Positions 1 to 9,939 of a stretch of DNA of 64,000 nt are shown here, in pieces. The stretch spans positions 682,001 through 746,000 of the forward strand of contig CANLVN010000002.1 of the NCBI GenBank assembly GCA_947494705.1. The letters are read 5' to 3'. The DNA is from an uncultured Erythrobacter sp. (GTDB lineage Bacteria > Pseudomonadota > Alphaproteobacteria > Sphingomonadales > Sphingomonadaceae). The position numbers were made by a program, and so were the translations under genes. Under the pieces are notes generated by a model, which searched no databases, had not been told where the DNA came from, and saw nothing but the letters and a program-made list of their open reading frames with translations. The first letter of the stretch is position 1. Every line of letters starts with the position of its first letter.

Positions 1-66
1 GAGGTAGAGGTGCTGTTGCTCAGTGGACATGCGCCGTCTGCTAGCACCGCTTTGCGAGGGGCGTAA
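1..66 (+). CDS. possible 3' end of an upstream gene (partial)
   Basis: Frame 1 is open from the window edge to a TAA at 64-66 (21 codons). This could be the tail of a gene starting outside the window. The fragment is too short to recognise, and the frame may be open by chance. Confidence 0.2.
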   Translation, partial: EVEVLLLSGHAPSASTALRGA

Positions 67-108
67 GCGCTATTGATCGGTGCCCGCATCATGGCTGGAT
101 AAAGGCGG

Positions 109-163
109 AAATATGGCAAATCAGGCAGGCCCTGCCACATTTCGCTTGATCTGCCACATTTCG
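109..163. repeat. repeated TGCCACATTTCG motif upstream of a lipoprotein gene
   Basis: The 13-mer CTGCCACATTTCG occurs at 132-144 and again at 151-163 (19 bp start to start). A related inverted copy, AAATATGGCA, lies at 109-118. All sit 100-150 bp upstream of the lipoprotein gene at 263, so they may be operator sites. No regulator is identified. Confidence 0.45.
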
Positions 164-262
164 GCCATTATTTCGGTTTGCGGAGCCGGGGGAGAAATCC
201 GGCTTTGAAGTGTGCGGCCGATGGCTCGCGCTTCATCCAATCGCTGAATGAAGGAATACATT

Positions 263-541
263 ATGCGTAAGATCGTTCTTGCTGCTGCAATCGCCACCTC
301 GGCCCTGGGCCTTGCTGCTTGTGCCGAAACCGCCGACGAAACCTCGGACGTTGATGAAGCAATGGCTGCAGACGCTGAAGCCATCGCCGACGACGCAACC
401 GCCACTGGCGAAGAAATGGAAGCAGACGCCGAAGCAGCTGCTGCCGAGACCGAAGCTGCCGCTGAAGAAGCTGCTGCCGACACCGAAGCTGCTGCTGAAG
501 AAGCTGCTGCTGACGCCGAAGCCATGATGGAAGGCGAGTAA
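263..541 (+). CDS. small acidic Ala/Glu-rich repeat lipoprotein
   Basis: The product is 92 aa: a signal peptide ending in a lipobox (L-A-A-C, Cys about residue 20), then a mature part made almost only of Ala, Glu, Asp and Thr. The mature region contains near-exact 11-residue repeats (TEAAAEEAAAD and variants), a pattern expected to form one long amphipathic helix. ATG 263 was chosen over 248 because it starts the signal peptide and has an AAGGAA ribosome site just upstream. It probably sits in a membrane facing the periplasm. No enzymatic motif is present and the function is unknown. Two similar acidic lipoproteins lie at 14292-14537 and 14763-14972. Confidence 0.8.
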   Translation: MRKIVLAAAIATSALGLAACAETADETSDVDEAMAADAEAIADDATATGEEMEADAEAAAAETEAAAEEAAADTEAAAEEAAADAEAMMEGE

Positions 542-584
542 TCGCACTTCCCATCGCTCCTGCAAGGGAGCGTTGGCAATAGAA

Positions 585-613
585 AAGGCGGTGCCTCGCG
601 GCGCCGCCTTTTT
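585..613 (+). terminator. rho-independent terminator after the lipoprotein gene
   Basis: The stem AAGGCGGTGC / GCGCCGCCTT has a short loop and is followed by a T-rich run. It lies 44 bp after the stop codon at 541. Confidence 0.75.
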
Positions 614-688
614 CTTTGTGCTAAGGCCCCGCTCGTAACCGTCAGGTGCCTTTCAGTGTCGTTTAGGGTCGCTTAGAAGGCCGACCGG

Positions 689-1714
689 TCAGCCGCCGGT
701 GCGCGGGGCGCTCGTCCAGTTGCGGTTCTGATTGGCGCGAGCCTGAAACCCGTCATAAAGTGCGCGGGCGATAGCCGCGATGCGCCGCTCTCGATTGAGC
801 CGGGTGCCCTGACCAGTGACATAGATCGCCACTGCGATCGCGCGTCCATCCGGGCTTTCAATGATGCCGATATCGCTCGATGTGTTGTTGAGCGAGCCGG
901 TCTTGTGGCTCACACGCGCTTCGTCGGGCATGTGTGCGACGATGCGCCGCTTTCCGGTGACCGTGCGGCTCATCGCTCCGAGCAGCACTCTGCGGCTCTG
1001 GTCCGACAGGAAGTCACCGCGATACAGGCCGGACAGCAACCGCACCATGGCGCGCGGCGTCGCGGCATCGCGCGGGTCGATCCAGTTGGCCGGGTCGTAC
1101 TCGCCGTCATCGCGTACCAGGGTCGCAATATCGCGGTCGATCGAGAAATCGTTGATCCCCTGGCGCCGCATCCACGCGTTGACCTTTTCCGGCCCGCCTA
1201 CCGCTGCGAGCAGGGCATCGGTCGCCGGGTTGCTCGATCGGGTGATCATGATCTCGATCAGGTCGATGGCGGGCATGTAATTGCCCTCGCGTACGGGCGC
1301 TGCGGGCGAGGAAAACTTGGCAGAACGCACCGGGAGGAGCAGCGGAAATTCCGAGGTCAGCGAGTAGCGGCCTTGCTCGACCATTTCGAGATAGGTCGCC
1401 GCGATCGCGATCTTGCTGGTCGATGCCATCGGGAACAGCTGGTCACCGAGGACCGCAACCTGTTCGCCAGTCGCGAGGTCCAGCGCGGCAACGCCGATGC
1501 GGCCCTTGTCACCGTCTGCGAGTTCGGCGATCCGCCGTTCGAAATTGTTCGCATAGATCGCCTCGAAAGTCTCGGGCGCACGCAATTCGGTGCCGAAAGC
1601 GTCGTCGAACCGGGCCTGCAGATCATTGGTCTGGGCGGAAGCGGGGGCAGACAGGGCGGCAGCCATGACCGCGAAAGGAGTGGCGATGCGGGCGAGGAAA
1701 CGAAAATTGCTCAT
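689..1714 (-). CDS. class A beta-lactamase-like serine hydrolase, probable loss of the deacylation glutamate
   Basis: This 341-aa exported protein has a clear signal peptide (cut near A-S-A-Q) and a beta-lactamase/transpeptidase fold. The SxxK motif is S-T-S-K in P-M-A-S-T-S-K. An S-S-N stands where class A enzymes have S-D-N. An omega-loop-end motif R-D-A-A-T-P and the triad K-T-G (in H-K-T-G-S) follow. Counting from S-S-N as 130-132, the residue at the Glu166 position is Ile (D-R-D-I-A), so the usual deacylating base seems absent. Efficient beta-lactam hydrolysis is therefore doubtful, and a penicillin-binding or other serine hydrolase role is possible. ATG 1714 (GGAG upstream) is preferred to TTG 1732. 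The gene diverges from the DUF305 gene. Confidence 0.8.
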   Translation of the reverse strand: MSNFRFLARIATPFAVMAAALSAPASAQTNDLQARFDDAFGTELRAPETFEAIYANNFERRIAELADGDKGRIGVAALDLATGEQVAVLGDQLFPMASTSKIAIAATYLEMVEQGRYSLTSEFPLLLPVRSAKFSSPAAPVREGNYMPAIDLIEIMITRSSNPATDALLAAVGGPEKVNAWMRRQGINDFSIDRDIATLVRDDGEYDPANWIDPRDAATPRAMVRLLSGLYRGDFLSDQSRRVLLGAMSRTVTGKRRIVAHMPDEARVSHKTGSLNNTSSDIGIIESPDGRAIAVAIYVTGQGTRLNRERRIAAIARALYDGFQARANQNRNWTSAPRTGG

Positions 1715-1978
1715 AAGAGAACGATACTCCAAACTCGCTTAGCGCTGACTTAACACACGTCTAATGCTCGGCGCGATTCGCCGCTGCAAGCGCTCGATCT
1801 GCCGCATGCGGCGAGATGTGTCCGCTTCGCGACCAGAAAGCGTGACCTGCCCTGTTCATCCCGCTCACAGGCGCAGGACTGTAGTTCGTCGAACCATCGC
1901 GCCGACAAGGGCTGAAACCTTGACGGAGGCACGGGCGACAGGACAGATGTCGTCAACGTAAACTTCGGGGACTGCACA

Positions 1979-4285
1979 ATGAAATCCAAGACGGCCAATT
2001 CCTTTGGCGCGCGCACGGCAAGCGCGTGCGCTGCGGCGCTTCTGCTCGGAAGCTCGGGCATCGCGCTGGCGCAGAGCGCGCCGATCCTGCAGCCGGGCGC
2101 ACCGGGCCAGGACAGCCGGACGCTGTCAGCCGACGAGGCGACAGAGTTGGCCAAGGCCAGCTTTACCGACGCCGACGTTCGCTTCATGCAGTACATGATC
2201 CTGCACCACCAGCAGGCGGTCGAAATGTCGCAGCTGGTCGGCGATCGGACCAATAACGAAGACGTAGTCGCCATGGCCGAGCGTATTCTGGCCGGCCAGG
2301 CTGACGAGATCGAGTTCATGAACGAATGGCTCGCTGCGCGTGACCAGAAAACGGTCATGGCGGGAATGGACCATTCCGGCATGGACCATTCGGCGATGGA
2401 TCATTCGGGCCACATGATGCCGGCCTCCATGGACCATTCGCAAATGGCGGGGATGGCCAGTCCCGAGCAGATGGCCGAGTTGGCTACGCTCCAGGGGACC
2501 GACTTCGACCGCATGTTCCTGACCCTGATGATCGCGCATCACGAAGGCGCGGTCGACATGGTCGAGGAATTGCTCAAACAGCCGGGCAGCGCGGCCGATC
2601 CGGTACTGTTCAACTTCGTCAACGACATCGAGAACGACCAGACCACCGAGATCGAGCGCATGGACGCGATCCTTGCTGCGCTTTCCCCCGACCCGCGCGC
2701 CGGCCTCGCACCCGGCTTTGCCGATGCGGAGGAAGCGATCATGAACCTGCGCAAGGTGGTTTCGCTGCCCAAGCCCGCAGGTTTCTTCAACCCCGAGAAC
2801 CCGGCCGACCTGCGCCCCCCGATCCCCGAGGATGAGGAAGAAGCCGAGGTCGAGGGCGCGCAAGAGGGCGAAGAGGAAGTCGTCGCGGAGCCGGACGAGG
2901 ACGGCGAGAGCCTGACCCAGTTCGCCGAGCGATCGCCGCTGCTCGATTTCGCCAACACCGACATGGCGTTCTTCGACGACATCATGGTCGCGGGCAATTA
3001 TCACGGTTTCAACATCTACCGCCTCGGCGATGATGGTGTGCCGAACCTGATGTCTTCGGTCGTGTGTCCGGGCGGGCAAGGTGACGTTTCGGTGGTCGGC
3101 GACTTGCTGGTCATGAGCGTCGAGCAGACCCGAGGCCGTGTCGATTGTGGCCTTCAGGGGGTCGAAGGCGACGTTTCCGAAGAACGCTTCCGGGGGCTGC
3201 GCATCTTCGACATCTCGAACCTGCGCGCGGTGCGGCAGGTCGGGCAGGTACAGACCTGCCGGGGCAGTCACACCCATTCGATCGTCAGCGCCGACGACGA
3301 AAAGATCATTGTCTACAATTCGGGCACCAGCCGCGTGCGCGACACTGAGGAACTGGCGCGCTGCGTGGCCGACGAGGCGAGCAGCCGCACGGCCCTGTTC
3401 AGCATCGACGTGATCGAGATTCCAGTTGCCAACCCTGCGGCGGCGCGGATCGTCTCTTCCCCTCGCGTCTTTGCCGATGCCGAAACCGGCGAGATCGCCG
3501 GCCTGTGGAAGGGCGGCGTCAGCGAGGACGGAGCGCAGGATACGCGCCAGACCAACCAGTGCCACGACATCACCGTCTTCCCCGCGCTCAACATCGCGGC
3601 GGGCGCTTGCTCGGGCAACGGCATCCTCATGGATATCAGCGATCCCTACAACCCGGTCCGCACCGACTCGGTATTCGACAAGGGCTTCGCCTATTGGCAC
3701 TCTGCGACCTTCAACAATGAAGGCACCAAGGTGATCTTTACCGACGAATGGGGCGGGGGCGGTCGTCCGCGCTGCAAGGCGTCGGACCCGATGACCTGGG
3801 GCGCGAACGCGATCTACGACATCGTCGACGGCAAGCTCGAATTCCGCAGCCATTACAAGATGCCCGGACCACAGGGCGAGTTTGAAAACTGCGTCGCGCA
3901 TAACGGCTCGATCATCCCGGTTCCGGGCCGCGATATCTTCGTGCAGTCCTGGTATCAGGGCGGGATCAGCGTGATGGACTTCACCGACAGCGCCAACCCG
4001 AAGGAGATCGCTTTCTTCGACCGTGGCGCAATTGACGACGAGCAGCTCGTCGTGGGCGGATACTGGTCGTCCTACTGGTACAACGGGCGCATCTACGGCA
4101 CCGAGATCACGCGCGGCATCGACGTGTTCGCGCTCGAGCCCAGCGAATATCTGACCGCTGCAGAGATCGCGGCGGCGGAAGCGGCTTCGTACGAAAACAC
4201 CCGCTTCAACCCGCAGACGCAGACGCAGGTGACGTGGGACGAGAGCGACGTCGAAGCGGCCCAAGAGAGCCGCTCGGGCGGGTAA
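1979..4285 (+). CDS. DUF305 / LVIVD-repeat exported metal-binding protein
   Basis: A 768-aa secreted protein (signal peptide, residues 1-31). The N-terminal half is a DUF305 ferritin-like four-helix region with two His pairs, H-H-Q-Q near residue 76 and H-H-E-G near 187. Between the helices is a Met/His-rich linker with four M-D-H-S units (residues about 130-154), typical of copper binding in periplasmic DUF305 proteins. An acidic Glu-rich hinge (about 280-310) follows. The remaining ~440 residues resemble LVIVD-repeat beta-propeller proteins (units such as L-R-I-F-D-I-S and I-S-V-M-D-F-T). A role in copper binding or resistance at the cell surface is inferred from the first domain. The propeller function is unknown. 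It stands alone, with a terminator after it. Confidence 0.85.
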   Translation: MKSKTANSFGARTASACAAALLLGSSGIALAQSAPILQPGAPGQDSRTLSADEATELAKASFTDADVRFMQYMILHHQQAVEMSQLVGDRTNNEDVVAMAERILAGQADEIEFMNEWLAARDQKTVMAGMDHSGMDHSAMDHSGHMMPASMDHSQMAGMASPEQMAELATLQGTDFDRMFLTLMIAHHEGAVDMVEELLKQPGSAADPVLFNFVNDIENDQTTEIERMDAILAALSPDPRAGLAPGFADAEEAIMNLRKVVSLPKPAGFFNPENPADLRPPIPEDEEEAEVEGAQEGEEEVVAEPDEDGESLTQFAERSPLLDFANTDMAFFDDIMVAGNYHGFNIYRLGDDGVPNLMSSVVCPGGQGDVSVVGDLLVMSVEQTRGRVDCGLQGVEGDVSEERFRGLRIFDISNLRAVRQVGQVQTCRGSHTHSIVSADDEKIIVYNSGTSRVRDTEELARCVADEASSRTALFSIDVIEIPVANPAAARIVSSPRVFADAETGEIAGLWKGGVSEDGAQDTRQTNQCHDITVFPALNIAAGACSGNGILMDISDPYNPVRTDSVFDKGFAYWHSATFNNEGTKVIFTDEWGGGGRPRCKASDPMTWGANAIYDIVDGKLEFRSHYKMPGPQGEFENCVAHNGSIIPVPGRDIFVQSWYQGGISVMDFTDSANPKEIAFFDRGAIDDEQLVVGGYWSSYWYNGRIYGTEITRGIDVFALEPSEYLTAAEIAAAEAASYENTRFNPQTQTQVTWDESDVEAAQESRSGG

Positions 4286-4330
4286 GTAACGCGTAACCCG
4301 CAGGCCCGCCTGCCACATGAACCGCAACAG

Positions 4331-4367
4331 AAAGGGGCGGCAGTGCCAGAGCACTGCCGCCCCTTTT
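4331..4367. terminator. bidirectional terminator between converging genes
   Basis: A perfect 16-bp inverted repeat (AAAGGGGCGGCAGTGC and its complement) with a CAGA loop is flanked by A and T runs on both sides. It can end both the DUF305 gene (+) and the DUF885 gene (-). Confidence 0.85.
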
Positions 4368-4389
4368 CGTGTCCGTCACCGCTGGCGCG

Positions 4390-6231
4390 TCAGCTTTCCT
4401 TCTGCGCCTCGATCCATTGCTCGACCTGCTGTTCCAGGATCGCGAGCGGCACGGTTCCACCACCCAGAACGGTATCGTGGAAACCGCGGATGTCGAAATC
4501 GTCTCCCAGCTCCCGCTCCGCCTTGGCGCGCAATTCCTGAATGCGCAGCATGCCGATCTTGTAGCTGGTCGCCTGGCCCGGCAGCACGAAATAGCGCTGG
4601 ATTTCGCTGCGAGCCCCGGTTTCCTGCGTGGGCGAGTTTTCGAGCGCATATTGCACCGCTTCCTCTTCGCTCCAGCCCTTGGAATGGATACCGGTGTCGA
4701 CGACCAACCGGATCGCGCGCCACAGTTCATTCGCGAGGCGTCCGAAATCCGAGTAGGGATCTTCGAAGCCGCCCATCTCCTTGGCGAGATGCTCCGAATA
4801 GAGCGCCCAGCCTTCGATGAAGGCCGAGTTGAAGCTGCCTTGCGAGCGGAACTTGGGAATGCTTTCGAGCTCCTGAGCGATCGAAATCTGCATGTGGTGG
4901 CCCGGAATGCCCTCGTGATAGGCGATCGTTTCCAGTTCAGTCTTCGGCATCGAGGTCATGTCCGAAAGGTGGGCGTAATAGACGCCCGGACGCGACCCGT
5001 CGGGCGTGCCCGGCTGGTAGTGCTGCGCTGCGCCGTCCTGTTCGCGGAACGCCTCGACCCGGCGCACTTCGAGCGGAGCCTTGGGCAGCCTGCCGAAATA
5101 TTCGGGCAGGCGTTCGCGCATGGCGTCGATATCCTTGGTCGCCTGGTCGATATACATCTGCGCCCCGGCTTCGTTGTCGGGGTAGAAGAACTGCGGATCG
5201 CTGCGGGTGAAATCGAAGAATTCCTGCAAGGTCCCTTCGAAACCGACCTCGTCCATGATTCCGCGCATCTCGCCCTGGATGCGCTCGACTTCGGCAAGGC
5301 CAATCTCGTGGATCTCGTCCGCCGTCAGGTCGGTGGTGGTCATGTTCTTGAGGCTAGCGGCGTAGAACGCTTCACCATTGGGGAGGGCGGACACGCCCTT
5401 CGCTTCGGCATCGGTGTTCTCGATGTCCTTTTCGAACCATTCGATCACGCGGCCATAAGCGGGCGCGAATTCTTCTGTCAGGGCGGTGCGCGCTTCTGCG
5501 CGAAGTTCGTCAGCACGTTCCTTCGTGATCGCGTCCTCTTCGAGCAAAGAGGCGAGGTGGCGTTCCACTCCCTCCCACATGGCCGAGGGTTCTCCGTCGT
5601 CGAAAGGCGCGCCCGTCGTGAGGTTCTTCGATTCTTGGATCACGGCTTCGTAGGCAAAGCGGGGCGGGCGGGTGCCGGCTTCGGCGTTGGCCTGCGCCTG
5701 TGCAAGGAGCTGGTCCATCGCGGTGCCGATCCCGCCGATGCGCGCGATGAAGGCCTCCATGTCGCTCTCGTCTTCCACATTATGCTGCGCAAGGAGGAAG
5801 GTTGGCAGGCCAGATTGCCACGAACCCATCTGGTGCAGAACGTAATTCTGGTTGCGGAATTCCCAGGCGCGCTCAGCTTGCTCGAGATTGTACCTCCACA
5901 TGTCGTAGGAAATCTTCGAGGCGGGAGGCAGCTCGTCGTAGTCGAAATTCGCTTCCATCTCCGCAGTCGCGGCCCGCAGCCATTCCAGCTGTTCTCGCTG
6001 CGCTTCTTCGGAGAAGTCGTCGATCTTGTCGTAGTCGGTTTTCCGACCCAGCGAGGTCTGCATCATCGGGCTGAAGGCGAGATATTCTTCGAATTTCTCG
6101 TCGAACCACATATTCAGGCACTCGGCCTGTTCGGTCTCGCACTCGATGGTAGCTACCGGCGCTGCGGCTATCGCATCGCAACCGGCGAGGGTAGTCGATG
6201 CGAGCAGCAGGGCTGCGATTCTGATCTTCAC
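4390..6231 (-). CDS. DUF885 family lipoprotein, probable zinc peptidase
   Basis: The 613-aa protein starts with a lipoprotein signal (S-T-T-L-A-G-C), so it is probably anchored in a membrane facing the periplasm. The body matches DUF885 proteins, an M32-like alpha-helical metallopeptidase group. The motif Y-H-E-G-I-P-G-H-H-M-Q (HExxH-like, about residue 440) and the downstream E-G-W-A-L-Y-S-E supply likely zinc ligands and the catalytic Glu. The start is GTG 6231, with AAGGGGAA just upstream; the longer frame to 6333 would bury the lipobox. The substrate is unknown, and peptide hydrolysis is inferred from the fold. It converges on the DUF305 gene. Confidence 0.85.
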   Translation of the reverse strand: MKIRIAALLLASTTLAGCDAIAAAPVATIECETEQAECLNMWFDEKFEEYLAFSPMMQTSLGRKTDYDKIDDFSEEAQREQLEWLRAATAEMEANFDYDELPPASKISYDMWRYNLEQAERAWEFRNQNYVLHQMGSWQSGLPTFLLAQHNVEDESDMEAFIARIGGIGTAMDQLLAQAQANAEAGTRPPRFAYEAVIQESKNLTTGAPFDDGEPSAMWEGVERHLASLLEEDAITKERADELRAEARTALTEEFAPAYGRVIEWFEKDIENTDAEAKGVSALPNGEAFYAASLKNMTTTDLTADEIHEIGLAEVERIQGEMRGIMDEVGFEGTLQEFFDFTRSDPQFFYPDNEAGAQMYIDQATKDIDAMRERLPEYFGRLPKAPLEVRRVEAFREQDGAAQHYQPGTPDGSRPGVYYAHLSDMTSMPKTELETIAYHEGIPGHHMQISIAQELESIPKFRSQGSFNSAFIEGWALYSEHLAKEMGGFEDPYSDFGRLANELWRAIRLVVDTGIHSKGWSEEEAVQYALENSPTQETGARSEIQRYFVLPGQATSYKIGMLRIQELRAKAERELGDDFDIRGFHDTVLGGGTVPLAILEQQVEQWIEAQKES

Positions 6232-6354
6232 TGGATTCCCCTTAGTTTCCTTCGCAGCCCGATCATGGTGCAGCGCAGCGACAAAGGGAAGGGGACCAAT
6301 CGACCGACGACCCACCGCGCATGACGAATGCAATGCGCGATGGGTCGGGTGATA

Positions 6355-6765
6355 TCACTCGGCGGCGGAAATCGCCTGTTCGATCTTTTCGACCGGCTGC
6401 CCGGTGAGTGTCTTGTCGATTTCGCCGACGACGCGTTTCTTGAGTTCGGAATGGTAATGCTCGCGCATTTCACCCAGCGACTTAGGATCGGCGATGATGA
6501 GAACGTCGTGCAGGTCGCCCGCGATGGCCTTTTCGTTCAGCCAGCTCGCAGCTGCCGCTGCGTAGCCAAGCTCATCCAGGTCGGTGCGACCCAAAGCCTG
6601 ACCGACATCGTCATGATGCTTTACCCCGGCGCTGAAATTGGTGACGTCGAGCTTCGGGCTGTCTTCCTTGCGCAGCTTGGGCTCGAACAACTGGCCTTCA
6701 TTGCGGAACAGCAGGAAGGTCTCTCCATCGACGACGGCGACGTGTGAATTCTTTGGCAATTTCAT
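6355..6765 (-). CDS. host attachment family protein (eRF1-like baeRF type)
   Basis: A 136-aa soluble protein of the so-called host attachment family, a bacterial relative of the eRF1 release-factor fold. Recognisable parts are the start K-L-P-K-N-S-H-V-A-V-V-D-G, a central region H-D-D-V-G-Q-A-L-G, and L-I-I-A-D-P-K-S-L-G-E-M-R with the conserved tail H-Y-H-S-E-L-K-K. The family name comes from an old Agrobacterium annotation; the biochemical role is not settled and may be stress or ribosome related. ATG 6765 has AGGAGAG eight bases upstream. It lies downstream of groEL, separated by the groEL terminator. Confidence 0.8.
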   Translation of the reverse strand: MKLPKNSHVAVVDGETFLLFRNEGQLFEPKLRKEDSPKLDVTNFSAGVKHHDDVGQALGRTDLDELGYAAAAASWLNEKAIAGDLHDVLIIADPKSLGEMREHYHSELKKRVVGEIDKTLTGQPVEKIEQAISAAE

Positions 6766-6814
6766 GGGTGTGCTCTCCTTTCTCAATCAACGCACGAGAC
6801 TGCCGATTTTTCCA

Positions 6815-6852
6815 AAGAAAAAGGCCCCGGCGGATCGCTCCACCGGGGCCCG
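6815..6852 (-). terminator. groESL terminator
   Basis: On the minus strand the stem GGCCCCGG / CCGGGGCC ends in a run of T (seen as AAAAA at 6818-6822 on the plus strand), 29 bp beyond the groEL stop. Confidence 0.85.
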
Positions 6853-6878
6853 TTCCAAAAACGTAGGTGCGAGGAGGC

Positions 6879-8570
<1,692 letters not shown>

Positions 8571-8587
8571 TTAGGGGTTAGGCGAAA

Positions 8588-8875
8588 TCAGCCGATGATC
8601 CCCATGATGTCGCTTTCCTTCATGATGAGCAGGTCTTCGCCGTCGATTTTGACTTCGGTACCGCCCCACTTGCCGAACAGGACGCGATCGCCTGCCTTGA
8701 CGTCGAGGGTGATGCGGCCGCCATTGTCGTCGCGTGCGCCTTCACCGACGGCGACGATCTCGCCTTCGCTGGGCTTTTCCTGGGCGCTGTCGGGAATGAT
8801 GATGCCACCGGCGGTCTTGGTGTCGGCTTCGATGCGACGGACCAGAACGCGGTCGTGCAGAGGACGAAATGCCAT
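8588..8875 (-). CDS. groS: co-chaperonin GroES (Hsp10)
   Basis: 95 aa, normal length. It caps the GroEL cavity. The sequence shows the family start [12 protein letters not shown], the mobile-loop region ending T-A-G-G-I-I-I-P-D, and the conserved [12 protein letters not shown]. It is the first gene of the groES-groEL operon, about 40 bp downstream of the CIRCE inverted repeat, so heat induction through HrcA is expected. HrcA itself is not in the window. Confidence 0.99.
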   Translation of the reverse strand: MAFRPLHDRVLVRRIEADTKTAGGIIIPDSAQEKPSEGEIVAVGEGARDDNGGRITLDVKAGDRVLFGKWGGTEVKIDGEDLLIMKESDIMGIIG

Positions 8876-8914
8876 TGTTTATGACCTTTCAAGCTTGAGG
8901 TTGAAAAACTGCGT

Positions 8915-8941
8915 TTGGCACTCTCCGGTCGAGAGTGCCAA
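8915..8941. promoter_or_regulatory. CIRCE operator (HrcA binding site)
   Basis: TTGGCACTC-N9-GAGTGCCAA is a perfect 9-bp inverted repeat with the canonical 9-bp spacer. It differs from the consensus TTAGCACTC only by a symmetric A-to-G change. Its position upstream of groES fits HrcA repression. Confidence 0.97.
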
Positions 8942-9105
8942 CGAAGGCGGAGATGGTTGCGCGCCCCGCATGAGTCAAGCGGCGTTCATGAAAAAAATGC
9001 GCTTGGTCGAACTATTGCTGCATGATCGGTGGCCAGTGCGGTCAGTTCCGTCTATCGGCACCGCAAAACCCTATTTCTTAAGCAATTTTGGAGCTCCCCG
9101 GCGCC

Positions 9106-9939
9106 ATGAACCTCGACAAAGAACTTGCGGGTCTGACCATTCCCGAAACAATTTTCCTCTGGCTGAAGTCCAATATCATGGAGATTTTCGGCGCGATCGC
9201 GGTGCTTGTTATCGGCTTGCTGATCGCGAGCCTCCTGTCGCGTGCCGTGAATAAGGCACTGACCAAATCGGACCGGCTGGACCCCAGTGTCTCGGGCTTG
9301 CTGTCGAACCTCGTCCAGTACGGGCTCTGGATATTGGTCGTGATTACCGTCCTCGCCCAGTTCGGCGTGCAGACGACCAGCATTATCGCAGCGTTAGGCG
9401 GCATGGCGCTCGCTATCGGACTGGCGCTTCAGGGAACGCTGAGCAATGTCGCATCGGGCGTCATGATCCTCGTGCAGAAACCGTTCAAGGTGGGCGAGGC
9501 GATCACCGTGGGCTCAATCACCGGCGTCGTACAGAACATCGGACTGTTCACGACCGAGTTGAAACAGTTCGACGGCCTGTTTGTCATGATGCCGAACAAC
9601 GAATTGTGGAACCAGCCGATCATCAACTTCCACCGCCATCCGATCCGTCGGTTCGAGCTTCTGGTCGGCATCGGTTACGGCGACAGCATGGAGCAGGCGC
9701 GCAGCGAATTGCTGGCGCTGGCGGCAGCTGACGAGCGCGTTCTCGCAGAGCCGGAACCGCAGGCCTTCGTCAATTCGCTCGACGACAGCTCGGTCGGCAT
9801 CGGCCTTCGCGTGTGGTGCAACGTTCCCGACTATGTAGGGTTGAGCTGGGACCTTACCGAGGCAGCCAAAGCCAAGTTCGACGAGGTTGGCATCACAATC
9901 CCCTTCCCGCAGCGCGAGGTTACGCAGCGGGCGGCATGA
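9106..9939 (+). CDS. small-conductance mechanosensitive channel (MscS family)
   Basis: 277 aa, the size of a minimal MscS channel. Three N-terminal membrane helices are visible. The third is the pore-lining one, rich in Gly and Ala (G-G-M-A-L-A-I-G-L-A-L-Q-G), and is followed by the hallmark N-V-A-S-G and P-F-K-V-G-E beta-domain start. It opens under membrane tension to release solutes during osmotic downshock. ATG 9106 is preferred to TTG 9088. Its 3' end overlaps the converging MATE gene by 20 bp. Confidence 0.93.
   Translation: MNLDKELAGLTIPETIFLWLKSNIMEIFGAIAVLVIGLLIASLLSRAVNKALTKSDRLDPSVSGLLSNLVQYGLWILVVITVLAQFGVQTTSIIAALGGMALAIGLALQGTLSNVASGVMILVQKPFKVGEAITVGSITGVVQNIGLFTTELKQFDGLFVMMPNNELWNQPIINFHRHPIRRFELLVGIGYGDSMEQARSELLALAAADERVLAEPEPQAFVNSLDDSSVGIGLRVWCNVPDYVGLSWDLTEAAKAKFDEVGITIPFPQREVTQRAA

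Noticed and set aside
2126..4354. 742-codon open frame antisense to the DUF305 gene
   Set aside because: Arg/Asp-rich shadow translation without any signal peptide or domain.
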